A stretch of DNA of 64,000 nucleotides, from assembly GCF_030411735.1 (NCBI RefSeq), contig NW_026848153.1:496001-560000 (forward strand), given 5' to 3'. The notes below the pieces were generated by a model. The model was not told the origin of the DNA. It did not search any database and saw only the letters and a program-made list of their open reading frames with translations. Of this stretch, positions 1-11,289 are shown piece after piece (positions within the stretch are counted from its first letter, which is position 1; each line of letters starts with the position of its first letter). Position numbers and translations under genes: made by a program. Origin of the DNA: Phialemonium atrogriseum (lineage: Eukaryota > Ascomycota > Sordariomycetes > Cephalothecales > Cephalothecaceae).

Positions 1-372
1 CGGGGTGAGCTCCTCGACGCCGTACTCTCTCCGCCAAGCGAGGGTGGCCAGCAACCGTTTCTCTGCGTCTTTCTGGTTCCATTTCGTAGCCCGGAGATAG
101 CGGAGGAGGCACTCGCGAGTCAGCCACATCCGCTCATTGTCTGCAAGTGGCCCGCCTTTCCCCTTGTCTGAGGAGACCGCCTTCCAGCCTCTGGCCTGCT
201 CCAGAAGCCAGTCATATTTGGCCTCCTGATCTGCGGTCAACGGGGCGCGTTCCTTCGGTCGGCTGGTCGATGTCGGAGCAGCAAGAGGGACCATAACCGG
301 GCCCGTTGGTTTCTCCTGGATGGTGGAGTCTGCCTCAGCAGTGCTGCATTGGGCAGCCAGAGTAGTTGCCAT
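1..372 (-). CDS. Sec14/CRAL-TRIO phosphatidylinositol-transfer protein, N-terminal part (partial)
   Basis: The ATG lies at 372-370 and the frame stays open for 124 codons to the left edge, so the gene continues outside the window. The first 45 residues or so are a low-complexity leader. From about residue 80 the frame reads NERMWLTRECLLRYLRATKW followed by a basic helix and AWRREYGVEELTP, the typical CRAL-TRIO N-terminal helical domain that precedes the lipid-binding fold. The form resembles fungal Pdr16/Pdr17 (Sfh-type) proteins, which transfer phosphatidylinositol and influence sterol and azole responses. That paralogue assignment is inference, because the lipid-binding domain itself is not present. 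It is divergent from POL12. Confidence 0.8.
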   Translation of the reverse strand, partial: MATTLAAQCSTAEADSTIQEKPTGPVMVPLAAPTSTSRPKERAPLTADQEAKYDWLLEQARGWKAVSSDKGKGGPLADNERMWLTRECLLRYLRATKWNQKDAEKRLLATLAWRREYGVEELTP

Positions 373-940
373 TCCTATTTGACTCTTCGCTTGAGATTTG
401 TCGAGAGCTTAGGATGGGAGGTTTGATTTAATCACACCGCTCAGTTATAAAGGAGGGAGTACACGAGGCGTTTTAGTGTCAGCCACAATTTGCCAAAGAT
501 GTAGATTTGGGCTGCAGATCAAGATAGGGACTCTATGAACTCCACAGCTCAGGAAAGTTCAGATTATTCCACGGGGCTTTTTAGGAAGTACGGATATTGA
601 TTGTTGAAAGGTGCCCGGTAAAGTTAGCAATCTAAACTTTGATAATTCGATGTCCCCGGCCGGCAATATCGGGCTGTTCTCCGTTCCAGGGGTTAACCCC
701 TGCGAAAGCAGGGACCCTTGAAGGCTCGGCAGGTACCGAGCTTACCAAAGACAGGGGAAACCGGGAACCACTTAACGCGACCAAATCGCGTCACGTCGCG
801 TCTCCAAACCAAAGGACCGATATTCCATATTGGCTTTAGTTTTCACTGCCTCACTACCCCGCCCAAATCAGTGATTGTCACCGTCTTTATGACCAATTGA
901 CCAGCGTCGACACGGCCCCAGGACCTCCAACGATATCACA
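373..940. other. Divergent intergenic region between the Sec14-like gene and POL12
   Basis: These 568 bp hold no credible gene. They must carry promoters for both flanking genes. The only clear structure is a cluster of three ACGCGA boxes at 775-801, described separately. Short open frames at 639-900 show no family resemblance. Confidence 0.6.
775..801. promoter_or_regulatory. Three MCB-like ACGCGA boxes upstream of POL12
   Basis: ACGCGA occurs on the plus strand at 775-780 and on the minus strand at 786-791 and 796-801. The last two are exactly 10 bp apart, about one helical turn. ACGCG is the core of the MluI cell-cycle box bound by MBF (Mbp1/Swi6, and Cdc10 complexes), which drives DNA-synthesis genes at G1/S. 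The cluster ends about 140 bp before the POL12 ATG. The motif is seen directly; its function is inferred. Confidence 0.6.
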
Positions 941-3074
941 ATGTCCGATCCGGTGGTGGAAGAGTTGAACGAGCGCTTTGGGACCGGAGGGAAAGAGTTG
1001 GAGCCCGATGTTCTTGCTGAGCTCCAGTCTATCATGCGGCTTCACCAGCTCTCCCCGCAGGATCTGTTCTTCAAGTTCGAGTCGTACTCGATCAAGCTGG
1101 ACATGGATGGCATGAATGTTACAATAGACACGTTGCGCGCTTTCAAACAGGACCTCCAAAGTGCGCTTGAGCGCAGCAATCGATCCCAGGCGTACATCAA
1201 GCCCGAAAAGCGCATTGGCGCAACCCCACGAGCGTCGGCTGCCAAGAATGGCGACGTCTTTGGCATGTTGGACGGGCTCGTCCCGAACACCCCCGGATCA
1301 GGGAAGCTCAACAAGGTGGCGTCGGCGAAGAAGAGGCAATTAGACACGCCTTCGATCTCGAGGGTCAAGGGTGAACATCCTGGCAGCTCGCCAGATCATA
1401 AGTCGCCTTCCAGGTTGGAAGACCATCTCAACTCCCTCGGCGTTCTTCCGTAAGTCGCTTCCCCGTGACCTCAAATGCCTTGGTTTCTCATCATCCTAGC
1501 CCGTCGTCTTTCAATGACCGCCAAACCCCCGGCGAGATTATCGAAGTCCTCAACGATCACCTTCCGGCCGCGGAGCCGCCCATTGCCCCATTCGGCGAGT
1601 CTCGAATCAAACTCACCGCTGCCTCCGACCAGAAGAAGCTGGGATACAAGACCTTGGCCATGAAGTTGAGTGAAGCTTCCGAGATCCTCGATGACCGGAT
1701 AGACGACTTCATGAAGCCGGTCATGGAGCATCACAAGGTGGATGAATCAGAGTTCGGCAGCGCTGCAAGTCAGAGCACGAGCGACGTAGTTGCCCTTGGT
1801 CGGGTAGCCTCAGACTCGGCCGAAGGGAGGCTTAACGCAGCATCTCTGGTACTGGAAACATCGAGGCGAACGGGCGGTGGACTCCGCATACCGTTGAACC
1901 TGGAGCAGCTCAAGGGCAGGTACCAATTCTTTCCCGGACAGATTGTTGCTCTGAAGGGCAGCAATGCGTCTGGTCGCGAATTCATGGTGAGAGAGGTACT
2001 CCCTATTCCGCCTTTGCCAAACGCAGCATCCACCCCGTCCGCTCTCGAAGCCCATCGGGAGCGACTCCGTGGTGGTCCCGATGTCATGGATTCCGATTCA
2101 GAGCCATTACCCCTGAATGTCATGTTTGCTTCCGGCCCCTATAGTGCAGATGACAACTTAGATTTCGAACCGCTTCATGCCCTCTGTACCCGAGCAGCGG
2201 ACATATACGCCGACGCTCTCATCTTGACGGGACCCTTCATCGACATGAACCATCCCCTCATTGCCACTGGCGACTTCGACCTCCCAGACGAAGCCGTCGT
2301 GGACCCCGACACGGCAACCATGTCGACCGTCTTCAAATACATGATCTCTCCCGCCCTTAACCGCCTCGTCGCCTCCAACCCGCACATCACCATCCTGCTC
2401 ATCCCGTCCGTCCGCGACGTCATCGACAAGCACGTCTCCTGGCCGCAGGACAGCTTCCCGCGCAAGGACCTCGGCCTGCCCAAGACGGCCAAGGTCATCG
2501 GCAACCCCATGACGCTGAGCATCAACGAGATGGTCATGGGCATCAGCAGCCAGGACGCCCTGTTCGAGCTGCGCCACGAGGAGCTCGTCGGCGGCCGCCC
2601 CGCCGACCCGGCCCTGCTGTCGCGCCTCAGCCGCTACCTCATCGAGCAGGGCCACTTCTTCCCCCTCTTCCCGCCCGCAGACCGGCAGAAGCTGCCCAAG
2701 GTCGGCACCCCGGACGGGATCCCCGCCGGTGCTGCGGTCGACGCGAGCTATCTGAAGCTCGGCGAGATGGTAAATGTTCGACCGGATGTGCTTGTCGTGC
2801 CGAGCTCGCTACCGCCCTTTGCAAAGGTAAGAAGGCCGTGATTTTAAAAAAGAAGGGGCCCGCGAGTCGGTTTTGCTGATATGATGTCTTCAAACAGGTC
2901 GTGGAAAGCGTGTTGGTCATCAACCCCGGATACCTGTCCAAGCGACGGGGGGCTGGCACCTACGCCCGGATGATCCTGAAGGCCCCGTCACTGACCGATC
3001 AAAGCTTGAGTAGTGGAGGCATGATGGGACACAACGTATTTGGGAGGGCAAGGGTCGAGATTACGAGGATCTGA
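941..3074 (+). CDS. POL12: DNA polymerase alpha subunit B
   Basis: Exons 941-1449, 1500-2826 and 2898-3074 encode 670 residues. Intron 1 (50 bp) starts GTAAGT and ends CCTAG. Intron 2 (71 bp) starts GTAAGA and ends AACAG. Residues 1-80 form the helical N-terminal Pol-alpha-B domain (EELNERFG, LFFKFESYSIKL). An OB-fold region follows. From about residue 375 (LNVMFASGPYS, ALILTGPFID, ILLIPSVRDVID) comes the calcineurin-like phosphoesterase fold, which is catalytically dead in this family. The C-terminus (VLVINPGYLSKRRGAGTYAR) is diagnostic. The protein is the regulatory subunit of polymerase alpha-primase, which lays down initiator RNA-DNA at origins and on Okazaki fragments in the nucleus. The ATG is preceded by CACA (A at -3). 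The MCB-like boxes upstream suggest G1/S control. Confidence 0.95.
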
Positions 3075-3204
3075 GCCTCTGGTTTACGATGTACATGTAT
3101 GTATATGACAATGGTGACGTGGACTTCGGGGGAGTCGGGTATCAAGGCTTGGTATTTTACTACAATAGTGCTTGGGGCTTAGGGTATGCGGTTCATGATA
3201 CCAT

Positions 3205-4725
3205 TTATCTGGCGTCTACCCGCCGACGCTTATCACCCTCGTGACGATCCCGCTCCCGTGAGGACTCCCTTTTCCGCCGATCCCGATACTCGTCTCGCTC
3301 ACGGTCTCGGTCGCCTTCTCGGTGGTTGTTCCGGGGTGATCTCGACCTCCTGTCACTGTCACGGTCCCCCTCACGGTCACGGTAACGGTGCCTGTCCTCG
3401 CCCCGAAATCTGTCATTCCTCGGGCCCTCGGGAGCTCCGGGGACAGGCTTCCGATCTCCCAACGGGATGGCATTCGCGCCCTTTGCGCCGTCTCCGCCCC
3501 GGTCCCTATTCCAGTCCCGATCCCGATCGGGCTGAAATCTTTCGTCTCCGAAACGGTCGTAGCCCGACCGCCCGGAGCGCCCGTCGTCCAGCTCCCCCCA
3601 GCGGCCCGTGTCCTCGCTCTTCAGGTCCTTGTACTTGCTCGCGCCCTTCCTCCCCAGCTTCGTCATGTCCCGCAGCTGCAGGGCCTTGGGCAGGAGCTCG
3701 CGGTTCTGGATCTCGTCGGCGAACTTCATGCCCATGATGTCCCGCTTGTCGAGCCCCTCCGCCTTGGCCTCGTCCTGGTAGAAGGCGCCCTTGTGGAAGT
3801 ACTTCTGCATGAAGCCCATCTTCCCCCGGCCTTCCTTCTCCTCCCTCTGGCCCGCCAGGAAGGCCTCGTCCTCGGCGCGCCGCTCGTCCTCGGTCAGGTT
3901 TCGCCGCCGCTCGACCTCCTCGCGCTCGCGCTCGCGCTCCTCGATGGCCTCCCTGTCGCGCCGGATCCGCTTCAGCTCCCGCAGCTTCCACGCCGCGCGC
4001 TCGGCCTCGGGGTCCACGTCGTCCTCGTCGTCCACGTCGTCCTCCGGGTCCTCGTCGTCGTCCCAGTGCTTTTTGCCCGCCCGCCGCGCCGCGAGGTCCT
4101 TCTTGATCTGCTCCTCGACCAGCTCGTCGGCCGCCGCCTTCCTGCGCGCCTCCTCGGCCGCCGCCGCCGCCGCCGCCGCCTCCGCCTCGTCGGGCGCTGC
4201 TCCGCCGGCCGGGGTTTCGTTTGCGCCGTCACGGTCGCTCTTGCGGATGAATTTCGGCCGCATCATCAACCGCCGCGGGGTCTCCTCCTCGCTGCTCGAG
4301 TCGTCATCCTCTTCATCTTCCTCCTCAGAACCCTCCTCCTCAGAGCTACCACTCTCAGCAGCCGCACCTTTCTGCTCCCTCTCGTCGTCCTCGTCCTCCT
4401 CATCCTCATCCTCCGTAACAAACCCCTCCTCCCTCGCCTTCCTCTCCGCCTCGGCCAGCGCCCTCGCCGCCGCGGCCCGGCGCGCCTCCTCCTCGGCCCC
4501 GTAGCCGAGCCTCTTCCCGCCGGCGCCGGTACTGATGATCCTGCCCGCGCTGGGCGCCTTAGGCGGCGGGGCGATCTTGCGCGCTGGGGCGGCGGGCCGC
4601 TTCTGCTGCTCGTCGTCGCTGCCGCCGTCTTCCGACTCGGACGAGGATGACTCGGGCGCCATCGGCTTGCCGGCGCGGTAGCGCGCCGGCTTGATGGGGT
4701 TGGCTGTCATGCGTTTTGGAGGCAT
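3205..4725 (-). CDS. MFAP1 family spliceosomal protein
   Basis: A single exon encodes 506 residues, starting MPPKRMTANPIKPARYRAGK, the conserved N-terminus of the family. The middle is strongly acidic (runs of D, E and S) with an Ala tract encoded by GCC repeats near 4159-4182, then a basic coiled coil (ELKRIRRDREAIEERERERE). The signature block GKMGFMQKYFHKGAFYQDE begins near residue 298 and is followed by LPKALQLRDMTKLGRKGASKYKDL. The C-terminus is an RD/RS-rich tail of about 130 residues (DRDRDWNRDRGG and similar). MFAP1 proteins enter the spliceosome at the B complex with the tri-snRNP and contact Prp38-type proteins. The RS-like tail suggests speckle or spliceosome contacts. It converges with POL12, with 130 bp between the stop codons. 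The long plus-strand open frame over this gene is a compositional shadow. Confidence 0.9.
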   Translation of the reverse strand: MPPKRMTANPIKPARYRAGKPMAPESSSSESEDGGSDDEQQKRPAAPARKIAPPPKAPSAGRIISTGAGGKRLGYGAEEEARRAAAARALAEAERKAREEGFVTEDEDEEDEDDEREQKGAAAESGSSEEEGSEEEDEEDDDSSSEEETPRRLMMRPKFIRKSDRDGANETPAGGAAPDEAEAAAAAAAAEEARRKAAADELVEEQIKKDLAARRAGKKHWDDDEDPEDDVDDEDDVDPEAERAAWKLRELKRIRRDREAIEEREREREEVERRRNLTEDERRAEDEAFLAGQREEKEGRGKMGFMQKYFHKGAFYQDEAKAEGLDKRDIMGMKFADEIQNRELLPKALQLRDMTKLGRKGASKYKDLKSEDTGRWGELDDGRSGRSGYDRFGDERFQPDRDRDWNRDRGGDGAKGANAIPLGDRKPVPGAPEGPRNDRFRGEDRHRYRDREGDRDSDRRSRSPRNNHREGDRDRERDEYRDRRKRESSRERDRHEGDKRRRVDAR

Positions 4726-5466
4726 CGTGGCGGGGGTTGTGGTGGTTGTGGTGGTGGTTTACGGTTTGGGGGTGAGGGTAAGATGTTGATATTGATGATC
4801 GAGCCTGTAGTAGCGTTCAAAAGTTTTGAGTGGCGCCTGCAGTGGCACTGCGGCAGGGCGATTGAGGCTGAAGTGGGGCTCTTGGCTGCGGGCGGCATAC
4901 AGATCAGTACAGTAATACTACCTAGGTGCGACACATATTTATCATGCAGCAGTAGAGGAAAGCAAGAGCAGAAGAAGTAAGCTCTTCTCGAATTGGTGGC
5001 ACAGAGGGCATACTTTGTATCCCTGGCACGATCTTGGTGATGGATACATGAATTTCAAATTATCTGGGGGTTCATCTCTCGTCAGGTTCATTCACTAATG
5101 CTACTTGGTCTTGGAGATTGAAATAGGGGCGGCGGTTGTACTGAGAGCCCTGCATATGCTGGAATGAGTCGGATTTGTAAATCAGGAGACCTTACGACTG
5201 AGCTCTCTTATATACACAGAAATCTAATCAATACCTGTTTGGAAAATCGCATGTTGCCTGGCACTAAGTTACAAAAGGTTCTCATTACACCATGCCTTGT
5301 ATGCCATAATATACAGGGAAATACAGAGAGTCTATCTATCATCTTTTATACCGATCAGGAGGATTAAATATTGACAAACCATCAGAGTAGGGTATCACCA
5401 AAGAAAACACCAATAAAAGCAAGATATCCGACCACAGGAGGGGGCTCCACCAGTAGCCCTCCCCGT
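4726..5466. other. Intergenic region: MFAP1 upstream and MFS transporter downstream
   Basis: A GGT/GTT-rich simple tract (4733-4762) lies immediately before the MFAP1 start. A CCTACCTAGG-type motif is at about 4918-4926. The rest is AT-rich and should contain the transporter 3' UTR. The small frame at 5164-5367 shows no family resemblance and is not called. Confidence 0.5.
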
Positions 5467-7532
5467 TTAACTCGCCCGCTCCTTCTCCAAAGCACTCTTA
5501 TCAACCTGCACCTCATCCGCGGCGTTCACCCTCTTGTCCTCGGACACAGACGCAGCCTTCTCCGCCGGCGCCCCACCATCCACAGCAGCCGCCTTCCCGT
5601 CCTCGGCCTCCGACTCCGCCGACCGGTTCTTGGGCTGCACGTTCTTCTTGACGCTGCGCCACTCCATGGCGAGGCCGCCGAAGATGGCGAGGCACGCCAT
5701 GGCCACGGCGACCTGGAACACGCGCCTCAGGGCCTCGTTGTACGCCGTGAGCACCTGCGCCCGTACCTCGACCGGCAGGCGCTGGATCAGCCCCGTCGCG
5801 CCGTTGCCGGAGATCAGGTCCGGGTTGAAGCCCGGGAGCGCGCTGAGGCGGGTGAGGAGCTGGGTATTGAGCACGTTCTGCCCCACCGAGATGAAGATGG
5901 CGCCGCCGAGGAGCTGGCTGAAGAACATGAGCGACGTGCCCACGGGCACGTCGCGGTTGGGCAGGACCGTCTGGGCCGCGAGGTTGGGCGCCTGGAACAT
6001 GGAGCCCAGCCCGAAGCCGTATAGGATCTGGTAGCCGACCCACTTCCCTTTGCCGGTGTCGACCTCCAGCGTGGTGAGGAGCCCTGCGCCGACGGCCATG
6101 AGGCAGTTGCCCACGAGCATGAAGGGGGTGTAGTACCCGATGCGGGCAGTCAGGATGCCGGTAATGATGGACGCGAAGACCATGGGGAGGATCATGGGAA
6201 GGAGACGGATACCGCTGTCGATGGCTGAGACACCCTTGATGGCCTGGAACCAGATGGGGAGGAAGTAGACTAGGGGGAGGGAAGCGTTAGTGTGGCTGCA
6301 CGAGGGGGCTAATGCACATAGGATCGGCAGGAGGGGGCAAACAGCTACTCACCGAAGATCATCATTTGCGATCCGATGCATAGGGTAGCCCAGAAGCCGG
6401 CGAGGACGCTGCGTTGCGTAATAATACGGGGCGGGACGGTAGCCGTATCGGGTTTGAAGATCTGGACCAAGACGAAGGAAATGAGGAGGACACCGGCCAG
6501 GACCAGAAGGGCAATGATGCGACCATCGTGCCACTGCGACATGTTAGCTGTGCGACGCAACGACAGAAGGATGAACTACTCACGGGGTGCGTCATGCCGC
6601 CCCACTGGAGTGCCAACAGCAGGCAGACCGTGCCAGGGAGCAGGGCCGCAGTCCCAAGCCCGTCAAGCTGCAGGAGCTTCTTCACAAGAGGGAGCTTCGT
6701 CGTGTCTCTGTCCGGGACCTGGAGCAGGAAGAAAATGACGACCATGGCGATGCCGCCGAAGGGCAAGTTGATGTAGAAGCACCAGCGCCAGCTGACCTTG
6801 GATGTGAAGGCACCTCCGAGAAGGGGCCCGATGACGGATGAGAGACCGAAGACGGCACCGAAGAGTCCCTGATACAAAGGCCGCTTGTGCAACGGTACCG
6901 CGTAGACGATGACGACAATGACGCCGGACATGATACCAGCCGAGCCGATTCCGGCGATTGCTCTGCCGATGATGAAGGCCACCGAGGTCGGGGCCGCGCC
7001 GCAAATGGCAGATCCAGCTTCGAACAGGAAGATGGCAGCCAGGAAGGTTGCCTTGACGCTGAAGAAGGTATAGAGCTTGCCGAAGAACAGCTGGAAGGCG
7101 CAGTTGGTGAGGAGGTAGGCACTGCCATACCAGCCAATGTCGGTAACCGAGTGGAAATCATCAGTAATGCGGGGGATCGCCGTGGAGATGATCAGCCGGT
7201 CCTGGTGTTTGTGTTAGTCGAATTCATGCGACCGACTTCAGGGGTGGTTTGTTTATATGTAAGCCAATGATAATAATAATAATAATACTTGCCAGAGCGA
7301 CCAAAAACATGCTCAGAAACGTCGATACCATCAGCAAGGCAAGCTTCAAGCCTGAAGGATATTTGATATCCTCTGTTGCCGTGGATTTTACCGGCGCGAG
7401 GCCCTCCACCTTGGAGTCGTCGTTCAAATCTGTCTCGGTGCCATCTTCTATAACTGGCCCTTCCCGAGAAGGAATAGTAGGGTGGGAGCTTATTGATGTG
7501 TCCTCCTTCCTCGCCTTTTTCTTGAACAGCAT
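5467..7532 (-). CDS. DHA2-type major facilitator superfamily transporter (14 TM)
   Basis: Exons (minus) 7532-7293, 7201-6584, 6533-6353 and 6269-5467 encode 613 residues. Intron 1 has a GC-AG boundary (donor GCAAGT at 7292-7287, acceptor CACCAG ending at 7202); joining there rebuilds the canonical TM1 motif VALDRLIISTAIP. Introns 2 and 3 use GTGAGT donors, and intron 2 has a CTAAC branch site. After about 55 hydrophilic residues come 14 predicted membrane spans. The antiporter motif C is clear (FGLSSVIGPLLGGAF, then SWRWCFYINLPFGG). The C-terminal tail is charged. DHA2 proteins are proton-coupled plasma-membrane exporters of drugs, toxins or metabolites; the substrate cannot be read here. The ATG at 7532 (GGCAAAATG) has a good context; an earlier in-frame opening is only a GTG. 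It lies downstream of a Zn2Cys6 factor on the same strand. Confidence 0.92.
7202..7292 (-). other. GC-AG intron in the MFS transporter gene
   Basis: This 91-bp intron begins GCAAGT rather than GT and ends CACCAG. It contains an (ATT)n run read on the minus strand. No nearby GT donor restores the phase-0 join VAL|DRL expected from the family. GCAAGT is the usual form of minor GC donors, which keep perfect U1 pairing at the other positions. Confidence 0.85.
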
Positions 7533-8570
7533 TTTGCCGGTTGCCTTAATGAAGAGCCGTCCTGGCCTCAGACTAGTGAGTGTCGTTGAACTAACAGTAA
7601 GTAAGGCAGTCACAGGTGAAAAGGTTGAAGGAGACGGGAACTCGCAAGGTTCCTCTCAACAGCGGCGAAGACCATGTTTGCTTGCTTACGACCCCCAGTA
7701 CTTATAAGTTAATTGCTTGCAAGACCTAGAGCTCCTGGTTAGGGACCCAGGCGAGCCAGGGTATCAGAATGAGTGTGCCCGGCCCTCTTGCCCGGCTGGA
7801 GCAAACCTAAAGTCCGTCCGACGGGTGTAGCAATGAATCTAGAACTTAGAAGGATCCATCCTACAGCCCCGAGGTACTTCTGTAATGTACATAATCCCGG
7901 TGCTTTGTTTATGTACTCCTTGGACTCCCAGCCAATCGTTTTCGGGCCCGACCGCTCAAATTGAGTACCGACTACGTCATTAAGGAGCATGGTCGGTGTC
8001 TTTCTTCGCCGAGGACCGGGCTTATCTGAGAATTTTGCCCCGACTCCTTGAGGGAAGGATCTCGGACACGCGTTTTTCAACCCCCGAAGGGCTTAGCCGC
8101 CAGCTAGGTCCCCACAACGAAGAGCTCAGGATGAGGTTGAGCAAATGGCAACACATTTTATGAGTATCATGCCCAATGCGATCCACGAGGCATGACCCCT
8201 GTGACTCACTCGACTCGATTCGACTCTCGAGTTTCTCTCACGACGGCGTCGTCATTATGCTGCATGCAGAAGATCCGTGACATTTAAATTGTGGGGGTTT
8301 GATAAATCCGATAATACGATGCTTTTCCGAGCACCGAGCACCCATGGGATGCCACCCTGCCTTATGTAGATACTCTATCCCTTCTTACCCCCCTTACCCA
8401 TCCGTCCTTCCCTACCTATATAGTACACAACGAGCCGCCCAAAGCCGAGAGTGAAGATGTCTTCTAAAAGCACACCGCCGAAGTTTACATGGTGTCAAAT
8501 CTATGGCGTGAGTTTTGAGAGGAGGCTGAGAGGAGGAAATTATCGAACTGGCAGCATTGCGGCCCCCCTT
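7533..8570. other. Intergenic region between the Zn2Cys6 factor and the MFS transporter
   Basis: These 1,038 bp should hold the transporter promoter and the 3' UTR of the upstream factor. Pyrimidine-rich stretches lie around 8380-8415, with CTACCTATATAG at 8413-8424. Open frames on both strands (for example 7739-8080) resemble no known family. No gene is called. Confidence 0.5.
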
Positions 8571-10806
8571 TCAAAATGGCCCCATGCCGTATCTGAAGGG
8601 CGGCATGTTTTGCTGATTGGACGGCATGTTGCCAAACATGTCCCAGTCCAAGGATGATGCGTCGAGGAAATTCCCCAGCAACTGGTCGAAAGGGGGATCT
8701 TGGGGGTTCGCCTGCGCGCTGATCATGAGATCAGGGGCCAGATGCGGCGGCGGAAGCGGCTCAGCCTTCATGTCTTCGGTGGGCATGACACGCCGCAGCT
8801 TCTCTATGTACTCGGGCACTTCGGGGGCCTGCCCCAGTCGACCGCGGAGGACCTCTTCTCTTTTGCTCCACGCCTTGAGGATAAATCGCGCCAGCGTTTG
8901 GTTCGCCTTGTTCGTCGTATCCAGGAGTCCACAGTTGTACTGATAGACCACTTCAACTTGCTTCCACGCCCGCTCCACGAGCTTGCCTTCTGTCCGGTGG
9001 CAGAGTTGTCCCGCCAAATAGATGAAAACGTCGACTTGGAAGTGGATCTGCCAGAACCAGAGGAACCCTTTGTCCTTGGTGACCTTGTAGGTGTGCTCGT
9101 CGTGCTCTAGTGCCGAGAGCGCCATCTTGAAGGCATGGTCCTTCGAGTCGTGCAACTCATCCTCCCAATCCGGATGGTCGGGTGGCGTTACCAACTGGTT
9201 AAGTTTATTTAATATCTGTGCCCTCATCTCGACGGCCATCTCGTGTACTGGCCCTGCAGAAGGATCGCAGTAGTTATCGAGTACTTCCAGGAGGTCGGCG
9301 GCGAGTTTCTCGACCATTCGACGAAACTCTTGCATCTGGGAGCTTTCGTTTTCCGGTACACCGCACTCGACCAGCATAATCATGACTTCGAAGCCCGGGG
9401 TTTCGACCAGGAACTTCCCGATCCTGTTGCTTATCAAGCAGAAGATCATCTCGGTCGGGCCCTCGCGGTCCTGGAATGGCTCTGTGGCGGACGGGAATAA
9501 GTCGGCATCGTTGAGGTTCTTGGGTTCCTTGATGTCCCAGTTCCTCGGAAGCAACGAATGGCTGAGTCCCGTGAGCATCGCATATTTGGCATCTATCATG
9601 ATGATCTGCCACCAGAGCCGTCTCCTCATCTCTGACTCGAAAGGACCCAGACCAAGAACTTCGCCGTCATGGTGAAGGCCCATCTTTTGGGCGATCCGTA
9701 TAACAACGCCGTTTAAAATCCAGGTCGCGTGCCGATTGTACCGCCCCTGGAGTGAAACCTGAGAATCGCATTAGCAAACCGAACCCCTGCAACGCAAGCT
9801 TAGGTCGACGTCATACCAGGTAGATAACAAGCGCTTGTAGTGTCGTTAGATCGTAAGACTTGAGAAACCCTATCCGGGTGAGGGCGATGCGGGCGCCCGA
9901 CGAGTACCTTTGCAAGGCTTCCTCCCTGGAGAACCCCAGGAGAGCCTGGCACTCCTCGGCAGACATAGCCACAACCGCCATGAGATAAATCGAGAACAGG
10001 AGGGCCTCGATGTTTTTCGGCAGGTTCTGACAGCCGGTTGTGGCCTCAGCCACATAAGGCTGCAGTGTCGGCACATGGATGATCTTGGTCAGAGGGTTCA
10101 CCCGGTCGAGATATATCTGCCAGAGGCGGAAGATATGACCGGGGTCTGGCCACAAGTCTTCTGTGGCCACTGATGGACTGTCTGCCCCGAGGAGCATCTC
10201 GGAGTTATCGTCCGGAGTCATGGTATCCGACGTCGACTCGTCGTTATCCTCTGTGTCAATAATCTGCCTCATAGCTCGGAGCTGCCGGGTTTGACGACTG
10301 TTAGGGCGGTACGGTCACCAAGGTAGGAGGGCATTGCTAACCTCATCATAGATCGTTCCAAGAATGACGCTATCCATGAACCGGAAGGCCCCGTCCTCCT
10401 TCACGAGCTTGCCCATGGGCTGCCATTGACGGTACGGATCGCTGTTGTAGGATGGTGGTGCTGGTGTAGTTGCGGAGCTTTCGGGTTTCTCTGTGACATA
10501 CTCCTTCAGCAACTCTTCGCATCGAGCTAGTCTCTCTTGCAAGTCCTGGTTTGGCCGTCTTCTCTTGCGAGCGGGAGCTGGGGTGCTGGGGGTGCATTTG
10601 ATATTGGCCTGTTGGCTGGATTAGCCCGAACCAAACTTGTATGCGGAGACTAGATAGCTTTACGACAAGACACGTACTTTGGTGCAATTCGAGCATGGGA
10701 AGTTTCTATCACATTTGATCTTCCTGTTCTGGCAGAGGACACAGGCGAGGATGCGGGGCGGCTTGGAGGCAAACGAGGCGTGAGAGCTTGTGGACGAAGA
10801 GGCCAT
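8571..10806 (-). CDS. Zn2Cys6 (Gal4-type) fungal transcription factor
   Basis: Exons (minus) 10806-10678, 10608-10342, 10281-9817 and 9758-8571 encode 682 residues; every junction is phase 0. The six zinc cysteines are C22, C25, C32, C38, C41 and C48 (C-x2-C-x6-C-x5-C-x2-C-x6-C), split by intron 1 between K43 and A44. A basic linker (PARKRRRPNQ) and short coiled coil (LQERLARCEELLKEY) follow, as in Gal4-type dimers. The middle domain starts near residue 175 (GHIFRLWQIYLDRVNPLTKI) and includes the fungal_trans signature ESEMRRRLWWQIIMIDAKYA. The C-terminus is Pro/Gln/Met-rich and may activate. The factor is nuclear and its targets are unknown. A same-strand DHA2 exporter downstream makes local control of that transporter plausible, but this is inference. 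Confidence 0.93.
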
Positions 10807-11289
10807 GACGACTGGGCGGCCACAGGTCTGGTTGGTTTGATTGTTTTTCAATTCTTTTTTAACACTAGACTGGAGTAGCCCACAAACCGACGTATCGGGC
10901 GGGGCATTCCTTCAAAAGGGGGTTTCGATCCAGGGGAGGATCCGGCCAATGTCGCCAGGTACGCAGGCAGCATGGAGGGGGACGTGGTCGCAAGAGCAAT
11001 GTTTGAAAGAGGTTGTCTTTGACGCAAGGATTATTACTAGGTTAAAAAGCTACCCTGTAGGCACCAACACCAACCTGAACGGGCTTAGCGCCGAGCGGAT
11101 TATGTTTAGTAATACGAAACCGAGAGCGGGAGACCTCGGGCTCGGGCGGTGAACTCAGCTTTGATGACTTTCGGTAGGAATTTTGCCCCGCGATTCTTTT
11201 TTCTGCCGGGAAGGAATTCGCTCCATTCAATTGCCGTTGACTGGCACCTCCTGTCAGGAGGAGACCTTGACGGACATCCTCTCTGGCTG
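10807..11289. other. Intergenic region upstream of the Zn2Cys6 factor
   Basis: This is the presumed promoter of the factor, plus sequence before the homoaconitase remnant. I read all frames for the missing upstream part of a homoaconitase and found nothing recognisable, so the remnant is truncated rather than merely split by introns. Confidence 0.5.

Noticed and set aside
3388..4650. 420-codon plus-strand frame opposite MFAP1
   Set aside because: It mirrors the acidic/RS codon pattern of MFAP1 and reads as Leu/Val/Arg low-complexity protein with no family signature.
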